A stretch of 64,000 nt of DNA, taken from assembly GCA_019419525.1 (NCBI GenBank), contig DXZU01000022.1, positions 3,637-67,636 on the forward strand, given 5' to 3'. The position numbers were made by a program, and so were the translations under genes. How positions within the stretch are numbered: position 1 is the first letter of the stretch; each line of letters begins with the position of its first letter. The notes below the pieces were generated by a model. It was not told the DNA's origin. It was given only the letters and a program-made list of their open reading frames with translations, and did not search any database. Source of the stretch: Collinsella sp. (GTDB lineage: Bacteria > Actinomycetota > Coriobacteriia > Coriobacteriales > Coriobacteriaceae). This document shows positions 26,340 through 35,641 of the stretch, in pieces.

Positions 26340-27482
26340 CTAGCGTATCTGGACGCCAGCTTTCTTCTTCTCGCGCTTTACGCGGTAGAGCTCCGCGTCG
26401 GCAGCACGAAGCAAGTCTTGCCAGGTATCGACGCCATCACCAACCCGTGCGTAGCCGATGGACATCCGCAACAGATACGGAACCTCGGCGCGCGCGAGCT
26501 CATCGTTGATTGTCGCGCACAGATGCATGATATCCTGTTCCGCCACTGCCTTTTGGAGCACCACGAACTCATCGCCACCATAACGTGCGATAAAGCCGCC
26601 AGACGCCGAGCAGACTTCTTTGAGCGCAGCGGATATGACCTGAAGAGCGTGGTCGCCCTCCACATGCCCATAGCGATCGTTAATCTGCTTAAAGCCGTCG
26701 GCGTCCATCATAAGCAGATATACATCTTCGGCCTGATCCACATTTGAGAAGAGCGACAGCATATAGGTCTCAAAACGGTTGCGGTTGTTGAGTCCAGTCA
26801 ACGGGTCAGTCGAGATCAGTTGCTCCTGGCAGATGATATAGAGCAGCAACATGCTAATCATTATGCCGACACAAAGGCCAGGCACCGAGTATACGATCTG
26901 AAAGGTACCGCCCACCAGAGCGGGAACCGCAAAAAAGGCGAGGGTGCGATAAATGGCCTTCTTTTGCAGGCTTTCGACTTTTCGAGCCTGAATAAAGGCA
27001 TGCAAGGACGTATATATGACGTAGCAGTAGCTAACGATAGGCTGAATCATATAAAGCGCTCCGCGACGATATACGCCCCGCGCATCGATATAGAACATAG
27101 CGTGCGTCCAGTAGCTGGTAAATGCCAGAACGACCACCAATGCGGTTGGCAACGTTAAAAGTACCACCCTATAGGGCGTGGTCAGGAGCCGTGAGCCCTG
27201 CATCGTCTCGGAATAGAAAAACCAAATGAGGCACGCGATGGCGAACAGCGAAAACGAAACCGCGTTGGAAATCCAGTTGGCCGTGATGCCTACAGGAGTG
27301 CTCACGCCGTCCGAGAGCGTCCAGATCATATCGAAGAAAATGTAGGCAGCAGACGTGTAGCCCAGCATGCTAAACAAAAGCTGCTGGGTGCTCGAGAACA
27401 GGGAGCGACGGCTTCGTACGGCAAGTCCGATAAGAATAATCATGCATAGCAGGAATATCTCGATCTTGAGTGCCTTTACCAC
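26340..27482 (-). CDS. Membrane-bound GGDEF diguanylate cyclase
   Basis: The 380-residue protein has about seven N-terminal membrane helices (first 220 residues), then a GGDEF domain with DPLTGLNNRNRFE, LMMDADGFKQINDRYGH and the intact active-site RYGGDEF motif. It should make cyclic di-GMP from two GTP in response to a membrane-sensed signal. Codons back to 27500 are in frame, but AGGGAGG lies right before the GTG at 27482, which I take as start. It has no EAL domain and no phosphodiesterase neighbour. A short GCACGC-AA-GCGTGC hairpin follows near 26313. Confidence 0.88.
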   Translation of the reverse strand: MVKALKIEIFLLCMIILIGLAVRSRRSLFSSTQQLLFSMLGYTSAAYIFFDMIWTLSDGVSTPVGITANWISNAVSFSLFAIACLIWFFYSETMQGSRLLTTPYRVVLLTLPTALVVVLAFTSYWTHAMFYIDARGVYRRGALYMIQPIVSYCYVIYTSLHAFIQARKVESLQKKAIYRTLAFFAVPALVGGTFQIVYSVPGLCVGIMISMLLLYIICQEQLISTDPLTGLNNRNRFETYMLSLFSNVDQAEDVYLLMMDADGFKQINDRYGHVEGDHALQVISAALKEVCSASGGFIARYGGDEFVVLQKAVAEQDIMHLCATINDELARAEVPYLLRMSIGYARVGDGVDTWQDLLRAADAELYRVKREKKKAGVQIR

Positions 27483-27670
27483 TAGACGCCCTCCCTTCAA
27501 TATCCAAGTGGCCAGAATCGCCCAATTCGAATCTGGGCAACAAACACCCCCTACTCCGCAGGGGTAAGGGGAATAATAGCAGAGCGACCGAACGTCACTG
27601 CAAGACAGCTCTCGTTCGGGCGCTCAAACGGCGCGAGTTGCACGCCGGAATCATTGATGGGTATCGATTG

Positions 27671-28693
27671 CTACTCGCCGTCGATGTCGGTCGCGACGGC
27701 CTCCTCAATAGCCTCGACGCCTTCGACCGACAGATCCTCTTCGCCGTGGCAGAACTTCTTATCGACCCAGCCGGTCAGAATCGGGGCCATGATGGCCGTG
27801 ATGATGACGGCGGTGGCGATCTGCGCATACGCGGTGGGCGCAAGCTCGGCATAGCGCGGCGCGACCTCAGCAAGAGCAACCGGCGTGGTCATAGCCGTGC
27901 CGGCGATGGTGGAGCAAGCAACGGCGGCCTTGCCGTTGCCGCCGCACAAGCGCTCGAAGGCAAAGGTGATGGGGCCAACGATAAAGAGGGTGATGAGGCC
28001 CAACAGAATGCCCGAGATGCCGCCGGTGATGAAGCTCGAAAGGCTCATGGACGCACCGAGCTGAAATCCGATGACGGCAATCGCGGGATTGGCACCGGGA
28101 ACCAGCAGGTTCTTGATAAACGGGAACAGGTTGCCCAGAACCATGCCAATAACGAGTGGCAAGATGGAGCCGATAATGGTGCCAATGGGAATGTTGGCGA
28201 GGCCGGAAACACCGAGGATGATCATCGTGACGGCGGGGCCAGCCGTAAAGAACAGGATACCGACGGCGCCCTGCTCGGACTCATCGCCGAACTCGCCCAT
28301 GATGCCCGTATAGAGCGCCATGTTGCAAAACGTGATGCCGCCGATGATAGACACGGAGCTCAGACCCAGGAAGTTGTCGTTAAAGCAATATGCCACGCCC
28401 AGGCCGAGAGCCGCTGCGACGACCAGCTTGGGGATCAGCACGACGATACCGGTCTTGATGGCACCCGGCGTGGACTTAAAGCTGATGCCGGCGCCCACAA
28501 ACAGCAGGATCGCGGCGACGATGGTATTTGAGCCACCGCGGCAGGCAGCCGTAAAGAATCCGCCGATCTCAAAAACCTGCGGGCAGAAGGTGTTGAGCAA
28601 AAGACCGACGATCATCGGATAAATCATGATGTCGCCCGGGATGCGCGGGACCTTGAATTTCTTTTGCTCGTTGGCGGTTGCTTCCTGTGCCAT
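27671..28693 (-). CDS. kdgT: 2-keto-3-deoxygluconate permease (KdgT family)
   Basis: A 340-residue membrane protein with about ten helices, starting MAQEATANEQKKFKVPRIPGDIMIYPMIVG, a pattern typical of 2-keto-3-deoxygluconate:proton symporters. Further family segments are GGSNTIVAAILLFVGAGISFKSTPGAIKTG and ACSTIAGTAMTTPVALAEVAPRY. It would import the pectin or hexuronate breakdown product KDG, though no KDG kinase or aldolase is nearby, so the substrate is inferred only from family. The C-terminal tail is acidic. The start has a GGGGGT site. Confidence 0.88.
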   Translation of the reverse strand: MAQEATANEQKKFKVPRIPGDIMIYPMIVGLLLNTFCPQVFEIGGFFTAACRGGSNTIVAAILLFVGAGISFKSTPGAIKTGIVVLIPKLVVAAALGLGVAYCFNDNFLGLSSVSIIGGITFCNMALYTGIMGEFGDESEQGAVGILFFTAGPAVTMIILGVSGLANIPIGTIIGSILPLVIGMVLGNLFPFIKNLLVPGANPAIAVIGFQLGASMSLSSFITGGISGILLGLITLFIVGPITFAFERLCGGNGKAAVACSTIAGTAMTTPVALAEVAPRYAELAPTAYAQIATAVIITAIMAPILTGWVDKKFCHGEEDLSVEGVEAIEEAVATDIDGE

Positions 28694-28835
28694 GAAACCC
28701 CCATTTCCGCTGACGGGGTACAAAAGCCCACGTCACGCTTTGCTACAGTAAAGTTTGACCATGGTACCAAAAGAAATAGACCAGCTCGGTGAGAAATTCG
28801 ATTCGTTGGACAGGGGCGCTAAACGTGCCCTGCTC

Positions 28836-29159
28836 TTATATGAGGCTCAAAACGATATAGAACACGATGCCCGAAACACAGCACCACAGCATCGATTTTG
28901 TCTTGACCGCCACGGCCACGACGCCGGCAGCCGCAATCCAGGGAACCAAGGCAGGCCAGGGTCCCGCGTCGAACGCGCCGGGGCTCACCAAGTCGTTGGC
29001 GACCAGCGCGGCAAAGGCAGCGGGCGGGATATAACCCAGGGCCTCGGTAATGCGGGGCGACAGCGTTCTCCCGCGCAAGGCAAACGCCGGCGCGACGCGA
29101 AAGAACGCGATAGCAGCCCACGACGACAGCCACAGAACCAAGAACTCGTTAACGGGCAT
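28836..29159 (-). CDS. azlD: AzlD-family branched-chain amino-acid exporter subunit
   Basis: A 107-residue protein with four membrane helices, the small partner of AzlC. Residues PRITEALGYIPPAAFAALVANDL match the AzlD core. The ATG at 29159 follows AGAGGTG and lies within the last codons of azlC, an 11-base overlap that implies coupled translation and a stoichiometric complex. A GTG three codons upstream is possible. Confidence 0.88.
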   Translation of the reverse strand: MPVNEFLVLWLSSWAAIAFFRVAPAFALRGRTLSPRITEALGYIPPAAFAALVANDLVSPGAFDAGPWPALVPWIAAAGVVAVAVKTKSMLWCCVSGIVFYIVLSLI

Positions 29160-29841
29160 CGCGGGCACCTCTTCCGTCTAATACAGCATCGCACGCCAGC
29201 GCAATGGCAATGCCGACCACGACGCTTGCCGGCACGGCAATATTCGTGAAGCCCAAGAACTTGCATACGGCGACGGACACCGCGCCCGAAACCGCCGCGA
29301 CAACGTTGCCGCGCGACAGCCGCTGCGAAAAGAGTAGACAGATAAAGAGCGACGTGCAGACGAAACTCGCAATAGCGGTGGGAACATCGACAACGGCACC
29401 GACGATGGCACCCATCGTGCACGAAGCGCCCCATGTCGCGATGAGGATCACGTTGAGCACGAAGGATTCGCGCGGGCCCCAATCCTCCCCCTCAACCAGC
29501 TTGGCAAGCGAGATGCCGTATGCCTCCTCGGTGAGCGTCGCGGCAACAGCCAGCGTCTGACGCTTCGAGGCGCCCGCCAGATGGGGTGCGATCGATGCCG
29601 AGTAAAGAGCGAAGCGCGAGGAGATTGCGGCGACGCTCGCGACGATCGACGCCGCAGGCACACCTGCCAGCCACAGATTGCAGATCATAAACTGCCCGCT
29701 GCCCGTCACGAACGTGCTGCTCAGAGCAAAGACCATCCAGGGTTCCATTCCCGTCTGCCCCATGATCATTCCGCACGGCGCGCCTATTGCAACATAGGTA
29801 AGCATCACTGGCCAGACGGTTCTAACGATTTTGAGCACCAT
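29149..29841 (-). CDS. azlC: AzlC-family branched-chain amino-acid exporter subunit
   Basis: A 230-residue membrane protein of the AzlC (YgaZ) family, which with AzlD exports branched-chain amino acids or their analogues. Family segments are VAIGAPCGMIMGQTGMEPWM, FVTGSGQFMICNLWLAGV, SSRFALYSASIAPHL and LTEEAYGISLAK. The frame is open to 29910, but the ATG at 29841 matches the normal start. With the liv importer 13 kb away, the cell holds both import and export routes for these amino acids. Confidence 0.9.
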   Translation of the reverse strand: MVLKIVRTVWPVMLTYVAIGAPCGMIMGQTGMEPWMVFALSSTFVTGSGQFMICNLWLAGVPAASIVASVAAISSRFALYSASIAPHLAGASKRQTLAVAATLTEEAYGISLAKLVEGEDWGPRESFVLNVILIATWGASCTMGAIVGAVVDVPTAIASFVCTSLFICLLFSQRLSRGNVVAAVSGAVSVAVCKFLGFTNIAVPASVVVGIAIALACDAVLDGRGARDAR

Positions 29842-29967
29842 ACGCTTCTCATCCTGACAAGGTCTCCGAGCCGCATGTAGCGACACGGCAGAATCATCAT
29901 CCGACAGCAACCGAGTTCACCTACAATTGCCACCGGATCGAAAGACACAACTTTTTAGGAAGTCATT

Positions 29968-30780
29968 ATGACAGCTATCGATCGAGACCGGGCGCGCGCG
30001 GCCTTCAAAAGCTACACCGATGCCTACGACGCCACTAACCCACGCATCGCGCTCAAAATCGAGCATACGTACCACGTGGCCGAGGCATGCGATGCCGTAG
30101 CGCGCGAGCAGGGCTGGTCGTCAGAAGATATTGACCTGGCATGGCTTTGCGGCCTGCTACACGATATGGGCCGCTTTGAGCAGTTGCGGCGCTGGGACAC
30201 CTTTAAGGACGCCGAGAGCATGAGCCATGCAGCGCTGGGCATCGAGGTCCTCTTTGGCGAGAATCCCGCCGATGCACCCGCCGTAACGAGCATCCGCGAC
30301 TTTATCGATGACCCGGCAGAAGATGAGCTCATCCGAGCGAGCATTGCCTATCACAGCGATTTTCGTCTACCCGCGCAGCTCGACGAGCGTACGCGGAGCT
30401 TCTGCGATATCGTGCGCGATGGTGACAAGATCGACATTATGCGCACCATCGCCGACAGCACCGTCGAGACCATCCTTAAGGTGGATGAGGACGCATTTCT
30501 CGCCAGCCACTTCTCGGCACCGACGCTTGCCGCCTTTGACGAGCACCGCTGCGTCACGCGCGATGAGCGCGATGAGCCCGCAGACTACCTGGTGGGACTC
30601 ATCTGCTTTATGTTTGAGCTCGTCTATCCAGCGAGCCGCGCGCTGGCGCGCGAACAGGGCGATATCCACCGCCTGCTCGACGCGCCCTTTGGCATTACGC
30701 GGCCCTTTACCGACCCCGCCACGCAGGCAACCTGGAGCCGCCTAAAGGACGAGATGCGCGACTGGCTGACGCGCGCCTAG
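29968..30780 (+). CDS. HD-domain phosphohydrolase
   Basis: The 270-residue protein carries an HD metal-dependent phosphohydrolase domain with H33 (IEHTYHV), the HD pair at 65-66 in GLLHDMGRFEQ, the H in MSHAALG and D in RDGDKIDIMR. The substrate is unknown; relatives cleave nucleotides or nucleotide second messengers. Its TAG (30778-30780) overlaps the stop codon of etfA on the other strand (30777-30779), so the convergent genes share a CTAG with no space for a terminator. Confidence 0.85.
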   Translation: MTAIDRDRARAAFKSYTDAYDATNPRIALKIEHTYHVAEACDAVAREQGWSSEDIDLAWLCGLLHDMGRFEQLRRWDTFKDAESMSHAALGIEVLFGENPADAPAVTSIRDFIDDPAEDELIRASIAYHSDFRLPAQLDERTRSFCDIVRDGDKIDIMRTIADSTVETILKVDEDAFLASHFSAPTLAAFDEHRCVTRDERDEPADYLVGLICFMFELVYPASRALAREQGDIHRLLDAPFGITRPFTDPATQATWSRLKDEMRDWLTRA

Positions 30781-31982
30781 CGCTCAAGCTGGGCCAGCAG
30801 CTCCTCGACGACCTCGACGGCGTCCCCAACAACCTTGTACTGGGCAGCACCAAAAATGGGGGCATCCGGGTCCTCGTTGATGGCGATAATGCACTCCGCC
30901 CCACCGATGCCGGCAAGATGCTGGATGGCGCCCGAAACACCGATACTCACGAGAAGCTTGGGCGAGACCGATACACCCGTCTGGCCAATTTGGTGGCGAC
31001 ACTCCAGCCAGCCGGCCTCCACCACGGGGCGCGTGCAGCCAAGCTCGGCACCCAGAGCCTCGGCAAGCTTTCGCATCAGCGGTAGGTTTTTCTTGGAGCC
31101 GATGCCGCGGCCCACCACGACTAGACGCTCGGCATCGGCAATTGAGGCCTGCTGTCCCCACTCCTCGGCGGGAATCGAGATCTCGACACAGGCCTTAACG
31201 TCATCCGCTAGCACTACCTGGGCAATCGTGCCGGAGCGGCTATAGTCAAACTCGGGCGCCTTAAAGATGCCGGGGCGCACCGTTGCCATCTGAGGACGGT
31301 GGTTGGGGCAGATAATGGTGGCCATCAGGTTGCCGCCAAACGCCGGGCGCGTCTGCTGCAGCAGACCCGTCTCCGTATCCATCGAAAGTACGGTGCAATC
31401 GGCCGTAAGACCCGTCTGCAAGCGCACGGCCACACCGGGCGCCAGCTCGCGACCAAAGGCGGTCGCGCCGTACAGAATGGCCTCGGGCTTGCGCTCGGCT
31501 ACCAAATCGCAGATCAAGCGAGCGTAGACCTCCGCGTCGTTCTGACGCAGGCGCTCGTCACGACAGACCAGAACTTCGTCCGCACCGGCGCAAATCAGAT
31601 GCTCCAGGTCCCCGAGTGAGCCCTCGGGGCTCATGCCGACCAGTGCCACCAGACGGCAGCCGCGGGCATCGGCAAGCTCGCGCCCCTTGCCCATGAGCTC
31701 GAAGGCCACGGATGCAACGGCATCGTGCTCGTCAGTCTGCACGAAGATCCAGATGTCCCGATATGCGTCAAGGTCTGCCGCGCCGGCGGCCTCGTCGCGC
31801 TCAATCGAGATGGCGTTGACGGGGCAGGCGTCGACGCACCCACCGCACAGGATACAGCCGTCGGTTACGCGGGCGCAGCGATTGGGGCGCTCACCCTCCA
31901 CCACAATGCCGCCCGAGGCGCAGGCGCGAACGCAGCGACCGCAGCCGATACAGGCTTCGCTATCGATAATCAGCCCGCTCAT
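30777..31982 (-). CDS. etfA: Electron-transfer flavoprotein alpha subunit with N-terminal ferredoxin domain
   Basis: A 401-residue EtfA fused to a two-[4Fe-4S] ferredoxin domain at the N-terminus: CIGCGRCVRAC (11-21) and CILCGGCVDACP (43-54). The flavoprotein part ends in the FAD-binding region, with VVVGRGIGSKKN, VEAGWLECRHQIGQTG, SVSPKLLVSIGVSGAIQHLAG and IAINEDPDAPIFGAAQYKVVGD. Ferredoxin-EtfA fusions occur in Etf complexes of anaerobes that couple to ferredoxin or quinone-like acceptors. The ATG follows AGGGGA and is adjacent to the etfB stop codon. It is last in the three-gene operon. Confidence 0.95.
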   Translation of the reverse strand: MSGLIIDSEACIGCGRCVRACASGGIVVEGERPNRCARVTDGCILCGGCVDACPVNAISIERDEAAGAADLDAYRDIWIFVQTDEHDAVASVAFELMGKGRELADARGCRLVALVGMSPEGSLGDLEHLICAGADEVLVCRDERLRQNDAEVYARLICDLVAERKPEAILYGATAFGRELAPGVAVRLQTGLTADCTVLSMDTETGLLQQTRPAFGGNLMATIICPNHRPQMATVRPGIFKAPEFDYSRSGTIAQVVLADDVKACVEISIPAEEWGQQASIADAERLVVVGRGIGSKKNLPLMRKLAEALGAELGCTRPVVEAGWLECRHQIGQTGVSVSPKLLVSIGVSGAIQHLAGIGGAECIIAINEDPDAPIFGAAQYKVVGDAVEVVEELLAQLER

Positions 31983-32798
31983 CTATGCCATCCCCTCGAT
32001 AATCTTGGCAAGTTTTACCGCCTGCTCGGACGCCGTTCCCTCAACGGCCTCGCACGTTTGGTCACGGTCGGGCACAAACGAGCGCACGACCTGCGTCGGT
32101 GATCCGGCAAGGCCGCAACGCGAGGGATCGGCGTTTACGTCGGCAGCGCTGGCCACACGCACGTCTGCATCCTCGGCCGCGCGAATACCGGCAATACTCG
32201 GCATGCGCAGCTGGCCAATCTCCTTGGCGGTCGTCATCGCACACGGCATCTCCAGGTACACCGTCTCCTCGCCGGCATCGCAGCCGTGGACGAGCGCCAG
32301 CGAGCCACACGTCGTAAATCCCGCGCTCTGCACACAGCTCACGTCGGTCACGCAGGGGACCCCAAAGGCGCCGGCCAGCTCGGGGCCGATCTGGGCCGTA
32401 TCGCCGTCCACTGCCATCTTGCCGCAGATGAGCAGGTCAAAGTCCTCATCGAGTGCCTCGATGCCGCATTTGAGGGCATAGGTGGTGGCTAGGGTATCGG
32501 CGCCCGCAAAGGCTCGGTCGGTCAGCAGCAGCGCGTCGTCGGCACCGCGGGCGATGCAGTCGCACAGCAGCGATTCGGTCGCGGGGATGCCCATCGACAC
32601 CACCGTCACACGCACGTCCATGCCAAAGCCGATAAAGTCGTCCTTCAGCGCTAGCGCACATTCGAGAGCACTTGCATCGAAGGGATTAATGACCGCCTGC
32701 TTGCCATCACGCACGATAGTATTGGTCTTGGGGTCCATCTTGACCTCGGTGCTTCCGGGCACCGCCTTGACGCACACCACCATATGGAAATCACTCAT
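31983..32798 (-). CDS. etfB: Electron-transfer flavoprotein beta subunit
   Basis: A 271-residue EtfB, with the typical start VVCVKAVPGSTEVKMD, INPFDASALECAL, VVSMGIPATESLL and the core DLLICGKMAVDGDTAQIGPELAGAFGVP. It binds a nucleotide cofactor (FAD or AMP) and forms a heterodimer with EtfA. The start may be the ATG at 32798 or a GTG at 32804 that overlaps the TGA of the upstream oxidase gene; both are coupled to it. A GGGGG stretch serves as ribosome site. Confidence 0.95.
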   Translation of the reverse strand: MSDFHMVVCVKAVPGSTEVKMDPKTNTIVRDGKQAVINPFDASALECALALKDDFIGFGMDVRVTVVSMGIPATESLLCDCIARGADDALLLTDRAFAGADTLATTYALKCGIEALDEDFDLLICGKMAVDGDTAQIGPELAGAFGVPCVTDVSCVQSAGFTTCGSLALVHGCDAGEETVYLEMPCAMTTAKEIGQLRMPSIAGIRAAEDADVRVASAADVNADPSRCGLAGSPTQVVRSFVPDRDQTCEAVEGTASEQAVKLAKIIEGMA

Positions 32799-32800
32799 CT

Positions 32801-34402
32801 TCACGCGCCCCCTTTCTGGACGAGTTCATCCAAGAGCTTCTCCGTAAACAGGTTGCCGCGACCCAGCTGGCCGGCAGGATCGAGCTGGAGTTTGAGGCGC
32901 GCCGACTCGACCATGGCCTCGTGGCCGTACATCGTCTCCAAGAAGCCCGCCTTGATCTTGCCGACGCCGTGTTCGGCAGAAACGGCACCGCCCATGGCCG
33001 TGACCTCGGAAGCCCACTGGGCAAAGAGCTCTCCACCACGACGGTAGTCTTGCGCATCGCGCGGCAGGATGTTCACATGCAGATGGTTGTTCCCGATGTG
33101 TCCCCAGGCAGCAGACTCAAGCCCGCTTTCGGCCAGCGTGCGGCGATAGAGGGCCACGACATCGGCAAGGCGTGCATTGGGCACCGACATATCCGATCCC
33201 AGCTTGGTAATGGTGGGGTCGGTGCGGCGACGCTCGTCGATGAGCATGTTGACGCTCTCGGGCACCGCGTGGCGGAAGAACCGCTGGCACTCGCGATCGA
33301 CTTCGGTGCGGGCGACCCATGTCGCATCGTCGCGGCCGCCCGCAAGCTCCAGCACCCATCCCAAGTGGTACAGCTCCTCGGTCGCCTGCGCCTCGTCATC
33401 GCAATCGAGCTCCACGTAGACACAGACCTTTGCCTCGTCGTCGAGCGCCGGCAGCGAGGCAAACGCCGTCGACTGCTCGCGCTGGCGACGTAGAATATCC
33501 AGGGCGCCAGCATCGAAGTACTCGATGGCAGCCGCATGGGACAGGACAGGGCGCACGGAATCGGTAAAGGACACCGCCTTGTCCTCGCTATCGAAAAAGC
33601 AACTCACACCCCAAACGACCGCAGGCGCCGCCTGCAGGGCAATCTCGAGCTCGGTGATAACGCCGAGCGTGCCGCACGCGCCGATAAAGAGGTCGATGGC
33701 GTCCATATCGTCCGCAACGAAATAGCCTGAGGCATTTTTTGTCTCGGGCATGGTATAGCCGGGAAGATCGAGCTCGAGCGTACGGCCCTCTGCCGTCACG
33801 AGCGACAGGTGGCGGCCCTGGGCAAAAGCCTCGCCGCGCTGAAGCTCAAGCAAATCGCCATCAGCCAGCGCGACGTGGAGTCCCGTGATATGCGGGCGCA
33901 TGGGGCCGTAAGCGTAGCTGCGGGCGCCGGAGGCGTTGCATGCCGCCATGCCACCCAGACAGGCAGATGCCTCGGTGGGATCGGTGGGAAAGAACTGCTC
34001 GGAGGACTCTTGGAACTCCTCGTAGGCCTCAAGCGATGCCTGGTCCCAACCAGCGGTCGGCAGTACCTTCTTGCTCAGCTGCTTACGCAGCTCCGAGAGC
34101 ACAACGCCCGGCTCCACGCGCAGCAGAAATTGGCCTTGTTCATCGCGGCGAAGGCCCAAGTAGCGATTCATACGGGAAGTATTGAGGATATGCCCACCGT
34201 GGGGCACGGCACCGGCGGCAAGGCCGGTTCGGGCGCCCTGAACCGTTACCGGGACACGCTCGGCATGGAGCGTTTCCAAAATGGCACGGACCTCGTCTTC
34301 CGTTGTCGGAAACGAGATGCTCGATGCTTCGCCCGATGCACGAGATTCATCGCGGCCATACTCTTCGAACTCATCGGTGAAGGGTTTAATGGTTGCAGAC
34401 AC
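32801..34402 (-). CDS. FAD-binding oxidoreductase, GlcD/LctD type (probable Etf-linked lactate dehydrogenase)
   Basis: A 533-residue flavoprotein with a PCMH-type FAD domain (VPVTVQGARTGLAAGAVP, DPTEASACLGGMAACNASG, GYFVADDMDAIDLFIGACGTLGVIT) and a C-terminal FAD-oxidase domain (GHIGNNHLHVNILP, SAEHGVGKIKAGFLE). It matches glycolate oxidase subunit GlcD and the LctD subunit of lactate dehydrogenase/Etf complexes. With etfB and ferredoxin-etfA directly downstream, it probably oxidises D-lactate or another 2-hydroxyacid and passes electrons to the Etf. The start is a GTG with AAAGGGGGAG. No lactate permease or racemase is adjacent. Confidence 0.88.
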   Translation of the reverse strand: MSATIKPFTDEFEEYGRDESRASGEASSISFPTTEDEVRAILETLHAERVPVTVQGARTGLAAGAVPHGGHILNTSRMNRYLGLRRDEQGQFLLRVEPGVVLSELRKQLSKKVLPTAGWDQASLEAYEEFQESSEQFFPTDPTEASACLGGMAACNASGARSYAYGPMRPHITGLHVALADGDLLELQRGEAFAQGRHLSLVTAEGRTLELDLPGYTMPETKNASGYFVADDMDAIDLFIGACGTLGVITELEIALQAAPAVVWGVSCFFDSEDKAVSFTDSVRPVLSHAAAIEYFDAGALDILRRQREQSTAFASLPALDDEAKVCVYVELDCDDEAQATEELYHLGWVLELAGGRDDATWVARTEVDRECQRFFRHAVPESVNMLIDERRRTDPTITKLGSDMSVPNARLADVVALYRRTLAESGLESAAWGHIGNNHLHVNILPRDAQDYRRGGELFAQWASEVTAMGGAVSAEHGVGKIKAGFLETMYGHEAMVESARLKLQLDPAGQLGRGNLFTEKLLDELVQKGGA

Positions 34403-34748
34403 GCGAACTCCCCCTTTAGCTAACTACAGTGTTTGCAGGGAGATGTTACCGCATCGTTTCGTCGACGTGTTCGAGACCGTCTCCATAATTGGCGATTTTT
34501 ACGTTTGTGCAATTCGGCGAACGGCAAGGCTTCCTCGGCAGACGATGCTTTTGACACATATCGCCCCGCCGTCGCCGACCGCTCGATTGTCGCTCGAAAA
34601 AAGTTGAAGTAATTTTTTCCACCTTTTACCTGCGGAGATGTCAATCCGTCAAGCATTTGGTCAGAAATTGGTCAAGTAGCGGCTGATACGGTCGGCGTCG
34701 ACAGCCAAAACCGATAGAAGTTTTGGCCCCAGAAGCAGGGAGGTTCCC
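34403..34748. promoter_or_regulatory. Divergent intergenic region with direct repeat and hairpin
   Basis: This gap separates the lactate/Etf operon from the exported-protein operon and holds no gene. Two copies of TTGGTCA lie 11 bp apart (34657-34663 and 34668-34674), one helical turn, as for a regulator dimer. GCCAAAAC (34704-34711) and GTTTTGGC (34720-34727) form a perfect 8-bp stem just before the GGGAGG ribosome site of the next gene. The AT-rich stretch near 34590-34625 may hold the promoter. Confidence 0.4.
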
Positions 34749-35045
34749 ATGGCATATTACTGGCCCCAGTACGGCGTCGCCATCGAGGTCGACGACGATC
34801 CCTATCTCCTGCCTTTCGACGAAGAGGCGTTCCCCGATACGGCGGTCTACCACGTCACCACCGATGTTATCTGCGACCCCGAGTCGTTCTCGGCGCTCGC
34901 CCACCACATCGCGCGTATCCACGACATCGAGCTCCCTCACGACTTTGACGAGCTCATCTACTCGCGCCGCCTGATGCTTCACATGCTCTTTGGAGCGGAC
35001 CCGTCCACGTTCGCACGTGTCTACACCACCAAGGACGCCGCATGA
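34749..35045 (+). CDS. Hypothetical 98-residue protein
   Basis: I do not recognise this acidic protein, which starts MAYYWPQYGVAIEVDDDPY and has no signal peptide or membrane helix. Residues FDEEAFPDTAVYHVTTDVICDPESF precede a predicted helical region rich in His and Ile. It has a strong GGGAGG ribosome site and its TGA overlaps the ATG of the next gene (ATGA), so it is a genuine operon member. It may be a cytoplasmic accessory or regulator of the exported proteins downstream. Confidence 0.7.
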   Translation: MAYYWPQYGVAIEVDDDPYLLPFDEEAFPDTAVYHVTTDVICDPESFSALAHHIARIHDIELPHDFDELIYSRRLMLHMLFGADPSTFARVYTTKDAA

Positions 35046-35551
35046 GTGCGAAGAAGCCGCCCCGCCTCGCAGGACTGGGGCGTCGCAAGAAACTCGTCGT
35101 TGTCTGTCTGGCTATCGTCTGCGCCCTTGTCGCCGTAGGACTATACGCCTGGCAGTCGCAGCCCGTGCCCGAAGCGGGCGCCTCAGTCACGACGGCAGAG
35201 GGTAAATCGCGACAAGAAATCCAAGATGAGCTCGATGCCATCGTCCGCGACAACATGATGACGATTTCGGTCGCGCCGGTCGCTCAGCTACAGGAGGACG
35301 GCAAGCTGCGCGTCAACGTGCAAAACGTCCAAGACAATAAATTTCCCCAGCGATTCCGCGTCATCCAAAACGACGAGACCATGTACGAATCCGGTGTGGT
35401 CGAGACCGGCAAGACAATCGAGACGTGCCCCGCCGGCGACATCAAAGAAGGCGAGGCATACATCGAGATCCAGGCACTCGATGCCAAGACCCTCGACAGC
35501 CACGGCAATCCGACACGTGTCAAGGTACGGGTTGAGCAAGCCGAGAACTAG
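35042..35551 (+). CDS. Membrane-anchored extracellular protein of unknown function
   Basis: A 169-residue protein with a basic N-terminus (KKPPRLAGLGRRKK), one membrane helix (about residues 19-37) and an extracellular domain of about 130 residues. The domain looks all-beta, with a central VQNVQDNKFPQRFRVIQNDETMYESG segment and a final KVRVEQ strand. It has no sorting signal, so the N-terminal helix is the anchor. It is coupled to the preceding gene by an ATGA overlap and lies 90 bases upstream of the next secreted protein. Confidence 0.75.
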   Translation: MSAKKPPRLAGLGRRKKLVVVCLAIVCALVAVGLYAWQSQPVPEAGASVTTAEGKSRQEIQDELDAIVRDNMMTISVAPVAQLQEDGKLRVNVQNVQDNKFPQRFRVIQNDETMYESGVVETGKTIETCPAGDIKEGEAYIEIQALDAKTLDSHGNPTRVKVRVEQAEN

Positions 35552-35641
35552 CTTTTTCGACCGACGCGGCACCGCACGCAATTCACCAGCATTCGTCCAA
35601 TCATCGCGGGGACGGCCCGCGGCGAATAGAAAGGAACGACC

